A DNA stretch of 9,383 nucleotides, from NCBI GenBank assembly GCA_015257635.1, contig JABZJU010000012.1, positions 1-9,383 of the forward strand, in the 5' to 3' direction. Below the pieces are notes generated by a model that was not told the DNA's origin, ran no database searches, and saw only the letters and a program-made list of their open reading frames with translations. This DNA comes from Nanosynbacter sp. (lineage in GTDB: Bacteria > Patescibacteriota > Saccharimonadia > Saccharimonadales > Saccharimonadaceae). The translations under genes were made by a program, and so were the position numbers. This document shows, one piece after another, positions 1 to 6,733 of this stretch (positions within the stretch are counted from its first letter, which is position 1; each line of letters begins with the position of its first letter).

Positions 1-821
1 TTTATGAATTGTCCAGTTTCCAATTGTGGGATTTGCAGAAATCTCCGCACGTTGCTGTGGTGCTGATGATTGAACCTGACCACTTGAACGTCCACGCTGA
101 TTTTAATGACTATTTGGCGGCAAAAGCGAATATTGCTAAGTTTCAAACCGCGGACGATTATGTTGTCTATAATTCTCAAAATGAGTTTAGTTCGTCGATT
201 GCAGATACGAGTTTGGAGCAGAAAAAGGAGTATCCATTTGTTCTTTCGGACGACATAACTTCTGCGATTCGCTTGCCGGGGAAACATAATGTCGACAATG
301 CTTGCGCGGCGATAGCGGCGGTGAAGTCGATTTTGCCGAACGTGTCGGATGATGAGATAAAGAAGGGGCTTAGCGAGTTTGCGGGGTTGCCACATCGATT
401 GAAGTTTGTTGCTGAAAAATACGGCGTGAAATATTACGATGACAGCATTTCGACAACTCCAGGTAGCGCGATTGCGGCATTAAAAGCTTTTGCGGAGCCG
501 AAGATTTTGATTTTGGGCGGCTCAGATAAAGGTGCGGATTATTTTGAACTAGCAGAAGAAATTGCCAGGCAAAACGTGCGACTGATAATTATCAATGGCG
601 TTAACGCGGATGAAATTAGGGAAGTTTTAAGGGAAGAAAAGGTTGATTGCGAAATTGTCCAATTGAATATGGCAGGAATGAAAGAAGTTGCCAAATTAGC
701 CAAAAATAAAGCGCAATCTGGCGACGTGGTGATTCTTAGTCCAGCGGCTGCCAGCTTTGATATGTTTAAGAGCTATTCTGATCGTGGCGAGCAATTTGTC
801 GCCGCCGTAGAAGAACTTTAA
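1..821 (+). CDS. murD: UDP-N-acetylmuramoylalanine--D-glutamate ligase (MurD), 3' part
   Basis: MurD is the cytoplasmic Mur ligase that uses ATP to add D-glutamate to UDP-MurNAc-L-Ala in peptidoglycan precursor synthesis. The frame is open to the left edge, so about 272 C-terminal residues are visible and the N-terminal domain with the P-loop is missing; the TTG at position 9 is an internal Leu codon, not a start. The fragment opens with the family motif ELSSFQ. It continues with the central domain, GKHN at 279-290 (GQHN in E. coli), GLPHR, then DDSISTTP at 438-461, and the C-terminal domain with [10 protein letters not shown] and the [10 protein letters not shown] region near the end. The E. 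coli lysine of the NDSK motif is isoleucine here, as in the DDSIATTP variant known from many MurD proteins. The gene converges on hpt and overlaps it by 4 bases. MurD identity is well supported by the combination of motifs. Confidence 0.95.
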   Translation, partial: YELSSFQLWDLQKSPHVAVVLMIEPDHLNVHADFNDYLAAKANIAKFQTADDYVVYNSQNEFSSSIADTSLEQKKEYPFVLSDDITSAIRLPGKHNVDNACAAIAAVKSILPNVSDDEIKKGLSEFAGLPHRLKFVAEKYGVKYYDDSISTTPGSAIAALKAFAEPKILILGGSDKGADYFELAEEIARQNVRLIIINGVNADEIREVLREEKVDCEIVQLNMAGMKEVAKLAKNKAQSGDVVILSPAAASFDMFKSYSDRGEQFVAAVEEL

Positions 822-1357
822 TCTTGATAAACTTCTGGTTTTAAGATGCCGATGTATGGCAAGTTGCGATATTGCTGGCGAAAATCCAGACCGTAGCCAA
901 CGACAAATTCATTCGGCGTATCGATGCCGACGTAATCGGCTTTTGCGTCAACTTCGCGTCGTGCTGGTTTGTCTAATAGCGAGCATATTTTTACCGACGC
1001 AGCATTTTTTGCGGCAAATAACTCTCTTAGCGCCTGGGCGGTTCGACCACTGTCAATTATGTCCTCAACTATCAACACATGTCTATCCGCCACGTCGGTA
1101 TCCAAGTCTTTGATGATTTTTACAGATCCAGAAGATTTTGTGTCGTCGCCGTAGCTGGAGACCGCCATGAAATCAATTTCCATATAGCAATCCATCGCTT
1201 GTATCAAGTCGATCATAAACGGCGCTGCGCCGCGTAAAATACCCACGACAACAGGATTTTTATCGTGATAATCCTCGGTCAATTTTTTCCCAAGTTTTTG
1301 GACTGCCGTTTTTATATCTTCGTTCGTAAATAGAATTTTCTCAATATCTTTATCCAT
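818..1357 (-). CDS. hpt: Hypoxanthine(-guanine) phosphoribosyltransferase
   Basis: This enzyme transfers phosphoribose from PRPP to hypoxanthine or guanine, giving IMP or GMP in purine salvage; it is cytoplasmic. The 179-residue length is normal for bacterial Hpt. Visible elements in order are the PRPP/pyrophosphate loop LRGA (41-44), the flexible-loop SSYG (67-70), the PRPP-binding signature [10 protein letters not shown] (97-106) with the acidic pair E98/D99, the purine-contacting lysine in DKPARR (K130), and the C-terminal FVVGYGLD (151-158). The ATG at 1357 is chosen because a -10-like TAAAAT lies just upstream and no Shine-Dalgarno is seen, suggesting a leaderless message. Its stop codon lies inside the end of murD on the other strand. 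Xanthine specificity cannot be excluded, but the length and motifs fit Hpt best. Confidence 0.95.
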   Translation of the reverse strand: MDKDIEKILFTNEDIKTAVQKLGKKLTEDYHDKNPVVVGILRGAAPFMIDLIQAMDCYMEIDFMAVSSYGDDTKSSGSVKIIKDLDTDVADRHVLIVEDIIDSGRTAQALRELFAAKNAASVKICSLLDKPARREVDAKADYVGIDTPNEFVVGYGLDFRQQYRNLPYIGILKPEVYQD

Positions 1358-1369
1358 CTTTTTATTTTA
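1358..1369 (-). promoter_or_regulatory. Probable hpt -10 element, leaderless start
   Basis: On the minus strand TAAAAT (1369-1364) is followed by six bases and then the hpt ATG. No convincing -35 hexamer is found 16-18 bases further upstream (TTTTTC at the best spacing), and there is no Shine-Dalgarno. The expected transcription start falls on or next to the A of the ATG. Confidence 0.5.
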
Positions 1370-1377
1370 ACAGAGAA

Positions 1378-1406
1378 TTGAGCGCTGAAAAATGGTGCGG
1401 TAGAAT
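1378..1406 (+). promoter_or_regulatory. Upstream promoter of the 410-residue orphan gene (P1)
   Basis: TTGAGC (1378-1383), a 17-base spacer and TAGAAT (1401-1406) make a good sigma70-type promoter pointing at the gene starting at 1449. Transcription would start near 1413 and give a leader of roughly 35 bases. It lies back to back with the hpt promoter and just ahead of a stronger second promoter. Confidence 0.45.
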
Positions 1407-1412
1407 ATGCTA

Positions 1413-1441
1413 TTGACTTATATCTATATATAGTGTATAAT
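1413..1441 (+). promoter_or_regulatory. Main promoter of the 410-residue orphan gene (P2), leaderless
   Basis: TTGACT (1413-1418), a 17-base A/T-rich spacer and a perfect TATAAT (1436-1441) form a near-consensus promoter. Only seven bases separate the -10 box from the ATG at 1449, so the transcript should begin at or beside the start codon. No Shine-Dalgarno is present. Confidence 0.8.
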
Positions 1442-1448
1442 ATAAAAT

Positions 1449-2681
1449 ATGTCATTTGAATTATCAGAGCCTACGAATCAAAAACCTTACAGCATCCACG
1501 AAGATGAACCTGTGTGTTGGGGTGAGACAACTGACCCTGATCAACATAATCCCGATAACTTTCGCTATTTAGTGCATGCTTTTAATCCTTTTTCTCTTTT
1601 TAACGCGATTTATACATCAAAGGAAACAGATGCTTCTAATGATGAGGTACGACGTCAATCTATTGACTTACGAATTAGGCCAGAGGATATTGATGAGCGA
1701 GTGTCTGTAAGTATGTCATTGATTGAAAATGGTCGCACTGCTACATATGGTAGCGGTGGAATTATTGTGCAGGCTCCTGAATCGAGCATTGTGCTTACTT
1801 CGCCAACTGACGCTGGTGCGATAAATAGCAATAAGGAGCGTCTTGTGGCTCAAGGCCAATCTAGAGGACTGCTCTCGCCGGACCAATTGCTTGAACGCGG
1901 TTCACCGCGTACTTATAATGAAGTTGTAGCGCTTGGTCGTAGTGGATTAAGGGCTGCTGGGTTTTTCTATAAGGTAGACTCTCGAAAAAAACCTGTTGAT
2001 TCTGATCTGGCGGCGAATATGCTTGGTCTTGGACGTAGAACTGGTCTGCCGGTTGTTGAGATTCCTGAAGAGAATATTTATACTGAGAACAAAGTTGTTC
2101 GATATACATACATGGATTCTAGTCAGGGAGAGGAGCTAAGAATATTCTTAGGCGGTATGTGTTATTGCGCGCCGAAATCGAAGGGAGATTTGGGGTTTCG
2201 TGTTGTCGAGGGTGATACATTGAAATGGTATTTTCCTTCGCCAGAAAAATTTGAAGCTGCTGTAGGTTTTGCCTTAAGGACAGGAGAGATAGGTGAAGCT
2301 GAAGCGAACCAAATTTTAGAGGATTATAGAACGGCGAATATTGAACGTCAAACGCCAACTGCTTATTTTGATGAAGATGGCAAGATTGATAGGGTAGAGT
2401 GTTTACAAGGTTACGGCGAGCATGAGGCTAAACTCAATATAAGTCGACGTGGTATCGCTAATAAAATTCAAGAAGGTACAGCTAGGCTTATGGGGGAGGG
2501 TGTTGAAAGTCTTAATCAATATGTTACAGATCGTATGATTGAAGCTGTGGTGAAAAATCTTAGCCCAGAGAAGGCAGAATCTATTAGGTCATGGTATGAG
2601 CAGGTGCGGCCGATTATCGTAGATGTGTGGTCGCAGCAAGATCGGGCGAGATCTCGTATGGCTTATCGTATTATTCGGTGA
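1449..2681 (+). CDS. Uncharacterised 410-residue protein, possible ADP-ribosyltransferase-like N-terminal half
   Basis: I do not recognise this protein. It has no signal peptide or membrane segment and should be soluble. The N-terminal half contains, in order, RYLVHAF (39-45), a serine-rich strand SVSMSLI (86-92), TYGSGGIIV (99-107) and YNEVVALG (156-163). The order His strand, Ser/Thr strand, glycine-rich strand and late Asn-Glu strand recalls ADP-ribosyltransferase folds, but this is a weak pattern-level resemblance and not an identification. Residues 320-410 look largely helical. The start is set by the strong promoter ending seven bases upstream. Its alanine codons favour GCT over GCG (about 17 to 9), whereas prfB and murD lean to GCG, a mild hint of different history. 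It stands alone between hpt and prfB, with no terminator before prfB. It ends in TGA. Confidence 0.85.
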   Translation: MSFELSEPTNQKPYSIHEDEPVCWGETTDPDQHNPDNFRYLVHAFNPFSLFNAIYTSKETDASNDEVRRQSIDLRIRPEDIDERVSVSMSLIENGRTATYGSGGIIVQAPESSIVLTSPTDAGAINSNKERLVAQGQSRGLLSPDQLLERGSPRTYNEVVALGRSGLRAAGFFYKVDSRKKPVDSDLAANMLGLGRRTGLPVVEIPEENIYTENKVVRYTYMDSSQGEELRIFLGGMCYCAPKSKGDLGFRVVEGDTLKWYFPSPEKFEAAVGFALRTGEIGEAEANQILEDYRTANIERQTPTAYFDEDGKIDRVECLQGYGEHEAKLNISRRGIANKIQEGTARLMGEGVESLNQYVTDRMIEAVVKNLSPEKAESIRSWYEQVRPIIVDVWSQQDRARSRMAYRIIR

Positions 2682-2691
2682 CCCTTCGCCG

Positions 2692-2700
2692 TGATACAAT
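2692..2700 (+). promoter_or_regulatory. Extended -10 promoter of prfB, leaderless start
   Basis: TGATACAAT gives a TGn extension followed by the -10 hexamer TACAAT (2695-2700). No good -35 is seen, which the extended -10 could compensate for. Seven bases follow before the ATG at 2708, with no Shine-Dalgarno. The element sits in the 26-base gap after the orphan gene. Confidence 0.6.
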
Positions 2701-2707
2701 AAAATAT

Positions 2708-3799
2708 ATGCAACCGCTAAAAAAGAAAATTGGTGAATTAGAAAAAGAAATTGAACAGGCTAAAAAAGCGCTGAAGTTTTCTGATTTGGAGCAGAAATTG
2801 GCGGAGCTGGATGATCAATTAAACCAGCCAGAAATTTGGAATAATCCTGATTACGCCCAAGAATTAACAAAACAGGCCGCCAGCCTTCGTCAGACCGTCG
2901 AGCCTTGGCAGACTTTGACAGTGCAGGTTGGTGATATGGTGGAGTTGATGGAGCTTGGCGATGACGATTTATTGCCGGAATTCCAAGCGCAAGTTGCGGC
3001 AATTGAAAAGAGTTTTGATAGGCATAAAACCGATTTATTATTCTCTGGCGAATATGACAATCGTTCGGCAATTATGCGCATTTCCGCTGGTGTGGGCGGG
3101 CTGGATGCGCAGGATTTTGCGGCGATGTTGGAGCGAATGTATTTGCGCTGGGCGGAAAAATCTGGAATGAAGGTTGATACGCTGGAACGCTCGACAAATG
3201 ACGACGCTGGAATTAAAACGGTCGTTTTGGAGATTTCTGGATCTTTTGCTTATGGAAAATTGCGGTCGGAAAATGGCGTGCATCGTTTGGTGAGATTAAG
3301 TCCGTTTAACGCCGACAATTTGCGCCAGACTAGTTTTGCGCTTGTCGAGGTTTTGCCGAAAATTGACGCGCCCGATGAAATATCAATTGACCCGAATGAT
3401 TTAAGAATTGATGTCTATCGTTCGGGCGGTAAGGGCGGTCAAGGCGTGAACACGACGGATTCGGCGGTTCGAGTAACGCACGAGCCGACGGGAATTACGG
3501 TGGCTATTCAGAATGAGCGCTCGCAGATTCAGAATAAAGAAACGGCATTGAAGATTTTGCGGTCAAAATTGCTAGCGATGAAATTAGAGCAACACGCCGA
3601 AACTCTGTCTGATCTTAGAGCTGGCGAATCGGCAAACTGGGGCAGTCAAATTAGAAATTACGTTTTGCATCCATACACGTTAGTTAAAGATACGCGCACA
3701 AAGCACGAAAATCGCAACGCTCAAGGTGTTTTGGACGGCGATATTGACGAATTCATTACGGCGTATTTAGAACAAAATGCTAATTCTAAAAATATTTAG
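2708..3799 (+). CDS. prfB: Peptide chain release factor 2 (RF2)
   Basis: RF2 recognises UAA and UGA in the ribosomal A site and triggers peptide release. The 363-residue product has the usual length and order: helical N-terminal domain (1-110), the core starting around FSGEYD (112-117), the codon-reading tripeptide SPF (198-200) that separates RF2 from RF1 (PxT), and the catalytic GGQ (243-245), whose glutamine PrmC normally methylates. The GGQ context is GKGGQGVN, where E. coli and B. subtilis have GAGGQHVN. The programmed +1 frameshift with in-frame UGA, found near codon 26 in many bacteria, is absent: the frame is continuous through the whole N-terminus. A GTG at 2627 in the same frame would overlap the preceding gene and add 27 residues unlike RF2, so the ATG at 2708, seven bases after a -10 box, is preferred. 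It ends in TAG. Confidence 0.96.
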   Translation: MQPLKKKIGELEKEIEQAKKALKFSDLEQKLAELDDQLNQPEIWNNPDYAQELTKQAASLRQTVEPWQTLTVQVGDMVELMELGDDDLLPEFQAQVAAIEKSFDRHKTDLLFSGEYDNRSAIMRISAGVGGLDAQDFAAMLERMYLRWAEKSGMKVDTLERSTNDDAGIKTVVLEISGSFAYGKLRSENGVHRLVRLSPFNADNLRQTSFALVEVLPKIDAPDEISIDPNDLRIDVYRSGGKGGQGVNTTDSAVRVTHEPTGITVAIQNERSQIQNKETALKILRSKLLAMKLEQHAETLSDLRAGESANWGSQIRNYVLHPYTLVKDTRTKHENRNAQGVLDGDIDEFITAYLEQNANSKNI

Positions 3800-3803
3800 C
3801 TTA

Positions 3804-3812
3804 TGTTATAAT
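3804..3812 (+). promoter_or_regulatory. Extended -10 promoter of ftsEX, leaderless start
   Basis: TGTTATAAT combines a TGn extension with a perfect TATAAT (3807-3812). The -35 region is poor. The ATG of ftsE follows after seven bases (3820), so the message should start at the initiation codon. The element lies in the 20-base gap after prfB. Confidence 0.7.
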
Positions 3813-3819
3813 ACTAGTA

Positions 3820-4503
3820 ATGATTCTGTTAGATAGGGTAACGAAGAACTACGGAAAAAGTAACAAGCCGGCATTGAACCGAGCAAGCATTCATGTTGGC
3901 GCTGGTGAATTTGTGATTATTGTTGGTACGTCGGGTGCTGGCAAATCGACACTTTTGAAGCTTTTGACTCGCGAAGAAAAGCCGAGCTCTGGAAAAATTG
4001 TGGTTGGCGGAATTGATTATGACAATTTGAAGGACAAACATATTCCGCTGTTGCGTCGTAAAATTGGCGTGGTTTTTCAGGATTTTAAGTTGCTTCCGAA
4101 TCGAACGGTGTTTGAAAATGTGGCGTTTGCGCTGGAAATTGCTGGAATGACAAATCGGGAAATTAAGGCAACTGTGCCGAAGGTGATTGAGCTGGTTGGT
4201 CTTAAGGGGAAGGAAAAACATTTTCCTCATCAGCTTTCTGGTGGTGAGCGTCAGCGTGTAGCAATTGCGCGTGCGGTGGTGCGTCAGCCGAAGATTCTGA
4301 TTGCAGATGAGCCGACTGGAAACTTGGACCCGAAGCATAGCTGGGATATTGTTCGCTTGCTGGAAAAGATTAACAAGTATGGCACGACGGTTATTTTGAC
4401 GACTCACAACGTGGAGATTGTTAACAAATTGAAGCGGCGCGTTATTACAATTGATCATGGTAAAATCACCTCTGATCAGGCGAGAGGGAGTTATAAACAG
4501 TAA
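3820..4503 (+). CDS. ftsE: Cell division ABC-type ATPase FtsE
   Basis: FtsE is the cytoplasmic ATPase of the FtsEX complex, which couples septation to activation of peptidoglycan hydrolases rather than transporting a solute. The 227 residues hold every ABC ATPase element: Walker A GTSGAGKST (36-44), Q-loop glutamine (Q87) in VVFQDFKLL, signature LSGGERQ (139-145), Walker B ILIADE (159-164) and the switch histidine H196 in TTHN. The Q-loop stretch FQDFKLLPNRTVFENVAFAL is characteristic of FtsE as opposed to LolD/MacB-type ATPases. It overlaps ftsX by one base (TAATG), implying translational coupling, and has its own extended -10 promoter directly before the ATG. Confidence 0.96.
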   Translation: MILLDRVTKNYGKSNKPALNRASIHVGAGEFVIIVGTSGAGKSTLLKLLTREEKPSSGKIVVGGIDYDNLKDKHIPLLRRKIGVVFQDFKLLPNRTVFENVAFALEIAGMTNREIKATVPKVIELVGLKGKEKHFPHQLSGGERQRVAIARAVVRQPKILIADEPTGNLDPKHSWDIVRLLEKINKYGTTVILTTHNVEIVNKLKRRVITIDHGKITSDQARGSYKQ

Positions 4504-5489
4504 TGAAATCAGCTAGTAAATCCAACAAGAGCAAAGAAACTATCCGTATACGTCAGCGTCGACGAGGTTGGTTGACGTTTGTCAGAATGTGCCGATATGG
4601 TATCAATAACTTTAGTCGTAATGCCTGGCTAACGATTGCTGCAACCGCGGTGATGAGCGTTACGTTGATTATCGTGTTTGTGACATTATCAGCGCGCCAG
4701 GTTTTGGTTGATACTGTTTCAAATGTCTCCAAACGTGCCGATATGTCAATTTATTTAAAGGGTGACACGCCAGAGAAGGAGATTAAAAATATCAAATCTC
4801 GAATTGAAAAATTAGATAACGTTGATAGTGTTAAGTACATTTCCGCGGAAGAAGCGCGCGAAAAGCAAGCCGAGCAATATAAGGACAATCCAGATACGCT
4901 TGAGGCGATTCGTGAGTCTAGTAATGAAATGTCAGCAACACTTCGCGTTTCCGTGAAAGAACTGAATAATCAGCAATCCTTAAATAATTTTGTTAAAACC
5001 GATGATCTGTATAAAAAATATAAAGACCCTCGCAGGGAGCCGTCATTCTCAGGTGAGCGCCAGCAAGCTATTAAAACGGTTGGTAATTGGGTGAGATTGG
5101 CGAGTATCGGTGGTTCGATTGCTACGGTTGTTTTCGTGGTAATTTCTTCGCTTGTGGTCTTTAATACTATTCGCATGGCAATTTTTAACCGCAAGGACGA
5201 GATTGAAATGATGAAGTTGATTGGCGCGGAACGTAGCTTCATCAGAGGTCCGTTTATCGTTGAGGCCATAATGTATGGATTTATCGCGGCAATCATTGCG
5301 ACAATAGCCGGGTATAGTTTGCTGTTTTTTGCCCATGATCCGATGGTAAAATATGGTATTCCCATTGATAATCTTTTGAGTCATCTGATGGTTTATGGGG
5401 TGCTAGTTTTCTTGGGCATGATCTTAGTCGGTGCATTAATTGGCGTGGCGTCATCTTGGGTGGCAACTCGTAAGTATCTAAAGCTGTAA
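4503..5489 (+). CDS. ftsX: Cell division permease-like protein FtsX
   Basis: FtsX is the membrane partner of FtsE and passes the ATPase cycle across the membrane to a peptidoglycan hydrolase through its extracellular loop. The 328 residues show the FtsX layout: a basic cytoplasmic N-terminus, TM1 at about 41-65, a large extracellular domain at about 66-196, then TM2 (about 197-224), TM3 (about 250-277) and TM4 (about 294-320). The conserved cytoplasmic stretch RKDEIEMMKLIGA lies at 230-242, between TM2 and TM3. The start overlaps the ftsE stop; a GGGAG sits 12 bases upstream, too far to be a normal Shine-Dalgarno, so coupling probably drives initiation. The likely client is the CHAP hydrolase encoded 43 bases downstream. 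Confidence 0.95.
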   Translation: MKSASKSNKSKETIRIRQRRRGWLTFVRMCRYGINNFSRNAWLTIAATAVMSVTLIIVFVTLSARQVLVDTVSNVSKRADMSIYLKGDTPEKEIKNIKSRIEKLDNVDSVKYISAEEAREKQAEQYKDNPDTLEAIRESSNEMSATLRVSVKELNNQQSLNNFVKTDDLYKKYKDPRREPSFSGERQQAIKTVGNWVRLASIGGSIATVVFVVISSLVVFNTIRMAIFNRKDEIEMMKLIGAERSFIRGPFIVEAIMYGFIAAIIATIAGYSLLFFAHDPMVKYGIPIDNLLSHLMVYGVLVFLGMILVGALIGVASSWVATRKYLKL

Positions 5490-5496
5490 AAAGTCC

Positions 5497-5526
5497 TTGA
5501 CATACTGATTATGCTTATGCTAACAT
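5497..5526 (+). promoter_or_regulatory. Promoter of the CHAP hydrolase gene, leaderless start
   Basis: A perfect TTGACA (5497-5502), an 18-base spacer and TAACAT (5521-5526) precede the ATG at 5533 by only six bases. The short direct repeat TTATGC TTATGC lies in the spacer. No Shine-Dalgarno or terminator is seen in the gap after ftsX, so both read-through from ftsEX and separate initiation are possible. Confidence 0.7.
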
Positions 5527-5532
5527 AGACGT

Positions 5533-6672
5533 ATGAAACTACGGTCCACCACACCAGTTTCGGCATCATTAGTCAGCAGAGCTTCTCTGGTGGCGATGTC
5601 TGCATTGCTCGCTGGATCGGGCATTTTTGGCTTGGCATCACACGTATTAGCTCGCGACTATAACGCCGAAATTCAGGCAAAACAACAAGAAGCAGACAAC
5701 TATAATTCTGAGGCTTCGCGCTTGGGTGAGATGGCTGATAGTTTACAGGCGGAACTTGATAAGATAAACGGACAAATATCAGCTATTCAAGCGCAGATTT
5801 CTGATAGCCAAAAGAAGATTAATAGCCTTAATGACCAGATAAAAAAGAACGAAGAGCTAATTAAGCACAATCGTAAAGCGATGGGGCGAATTTTGGCGGA
5901 TTTGTATGTTGATGATCAGATTTCGCCGCTGGAGATGCTTGCTAGTTCAAAAAATATTAGCGATTACATTGACAAGCAAGAACAGCGTAATTCTCTGAAA
6001 ACTTCATTGAATGATAAGATTAAAGAAATTAAGTCTTTGCAGAAAAAGCTGGAAGAGAATAAGAAGTCTGTCGAGAATACGCTTCGCGACCAAGAATTGC
6101 AGCGCAATGCGATGGCTGCTAAACAGTCTGAGAAGGCAAAACTGATTACTGACACGAAGAATGACCAAAATAACTATGCGGCTCTGGCTCAAAAGCGTAA
6201 TTCCGAAGTCGCCAAGCTCCGAGAAGAGCAGGCTGCAGCCAACCGACGAGCTCTTGGCGGTAGTAATGTTTCGATTCCGGGCGGCGTACCTGGCGGTGGT
6301 GGTTATCCTGGCGCCTGGGCGAGCGCTCCACTTGACGCTTACGTTGACCCATGGGGACTATACACGCGTGAGTGCGTGAGCTACGTGGCTTGGAAAATTC
6401 ATAGTACTGGACGGTATGTTCCGCATTTTGGTGGTGCAGGTAACGCAAATCAATGGCCGTCAACTGCAGCGCGTTATGGTATTTCTAGCGGTTCAACTCC
6501 AAAAGCTGGTGCGGCAGCCGTGATGAATATTGGATATTATGGACACGTTATGTATGTTGAGTCCGTCAATGGTGATGGAACTATTACCGTTAGCGATTAC
6601 AACTTTGCCTGGGATGGTTTATATAGGCATTACACACGCTCAGCTTCAGGATTGACATACGTTTACTTCTAA
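5533..6672 (+). CDS. Secreted coiled-coil CHAP-domain peptidoglycan hydrolase (PcsB/CwlO-type, FtsEX-linked)
   Basis: This is a secreted wall hydrolase that probably cleaves peptide or amide bonds in peptidoglycan during division. Residues 1-40 look like a signal peptide: basic start, hydrophobic LVAMSALLAGSGIFGLA and a plausible cleavage after HVLA. Residues 42-238 form a long charged coiled coil, as in PcsB and CwlO, where this part docks on FtsX and holds the enzyme inactive. A Gly/Pro linker (242-258) leads to a CHAP domain (about 260-379) with catalytic Cys281 in RECVSYVAW, His338 in YYGHVM, and likely third residues Glu343 or Asn357. It lies directly after ftsEX, the classic partner arrangement, and has its own promoter and a downstream terminator. 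An NlpC/P60 assignment is less likely given the RECVSYVAW and GHVMYVE motifs. The exact bond cleaved cannot be told from sequence. Confidence 0.9.
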   Translation: MKLRSTTPVSASLVSRASLVAMSALLAGSGIFGLASHVLARDYNAEIQAKQQEADNYNSEASRLGEMADSLQAELDKINGQISAIQAQISDSQKKINSLNDQIKKNEELIKHNRKAMGRILADLYVDDQISPLEMLASSKNISDYIDKQEQRNSLKTSLNDKIKEIKSLQKKLEENKKSVENTLRDQELQRNAMAAKQSEKAKLITDTKNDQNNYAALAQKRNSEVAKLREEQAAANRRALGGSNVSIPGGVPGGGGYPGAWASAPLDAYVDPWGLYTRECVSYVAWKIHSTGRYVPHFGGAGNANQWPSTAARYGISSGSTPKAGAAAVMNIGYYGHVMYVESVNGDGTITVSDYNFAWDGLYRHYTRSASGLTYVYF

Positions 6673-6690
6673 TCAGCATAGTGATACACA

Positions 6691-6717
6691 AAAACGCTCG
6701 TGTTAAACGGGCGTTTT
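6691..6717 (+). terminator. Rho-independent terminator after the CHAP hydrolase gene
   Basis: AAAACGCTCG (6691-6700) pairs with CGGGCGTTTT (6708-6717) around a seven-base loop, with one G-U wobble. The U-rich end of the right arm serves as the tail. It lies 19 bases after the stop codon and runs straight into the ctpA promoter. Confidence 0.75.
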
Positions 6718-6721
6718 GTAG

Positions 6722-6727
6722 TATAAT
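6722..6727 (+). promoter_or_regulatory. -10 element of ctpA, leaderless start
   Basis: A perfect TATAAT starts four bases after the preceding terminator stem and ends six bases before the ATG at 6734. The -35 position falls inside the terminator hairpin and matches the consensus poorly. There is no Shine-Dalgarno. Confidence 0.6.
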
Positions 6728-6733
6728 AAGCAT

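Noticed and set aside
812..836. Imperfect inverted repeat AGAACTTT/AAACTTCT between murD and hpt as a bidirectional terminator
   Set aside because: Only eight pairs with a central mismatch, a nine-base loop and no real U-run; too weak to call.
856..1154. Plus-strand open frames opposite hpt
   Set aside because: hpt is clearly the coding strand with all catalytic motifs; the opposite frames lack start signals and protein-like composition.
2627..2707. In-frame GTG start giving a 390-residue RF2
   Set aside because: It would overlap the preceding gene by 55 bases, the 27 added residues do not resemble RF2, and the ATG at 2708 has a -10 box at leaderless distance.
3829..4458. Long minus-strand open frame (209 codons) opposite ftsE
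   Set aside because: It mirrors a well-conserved ABC ATPase gene, its product is low in recognisable motifs and Asn/Arg/Leu rich, and there is no promoter or Shine-Dalgarno; a shadow frame.
4970..5384. Minus-strand open frames opposite ftsX
   Set aside because: They are explained as complements of FtsX membrane segments and have no independent start signals.
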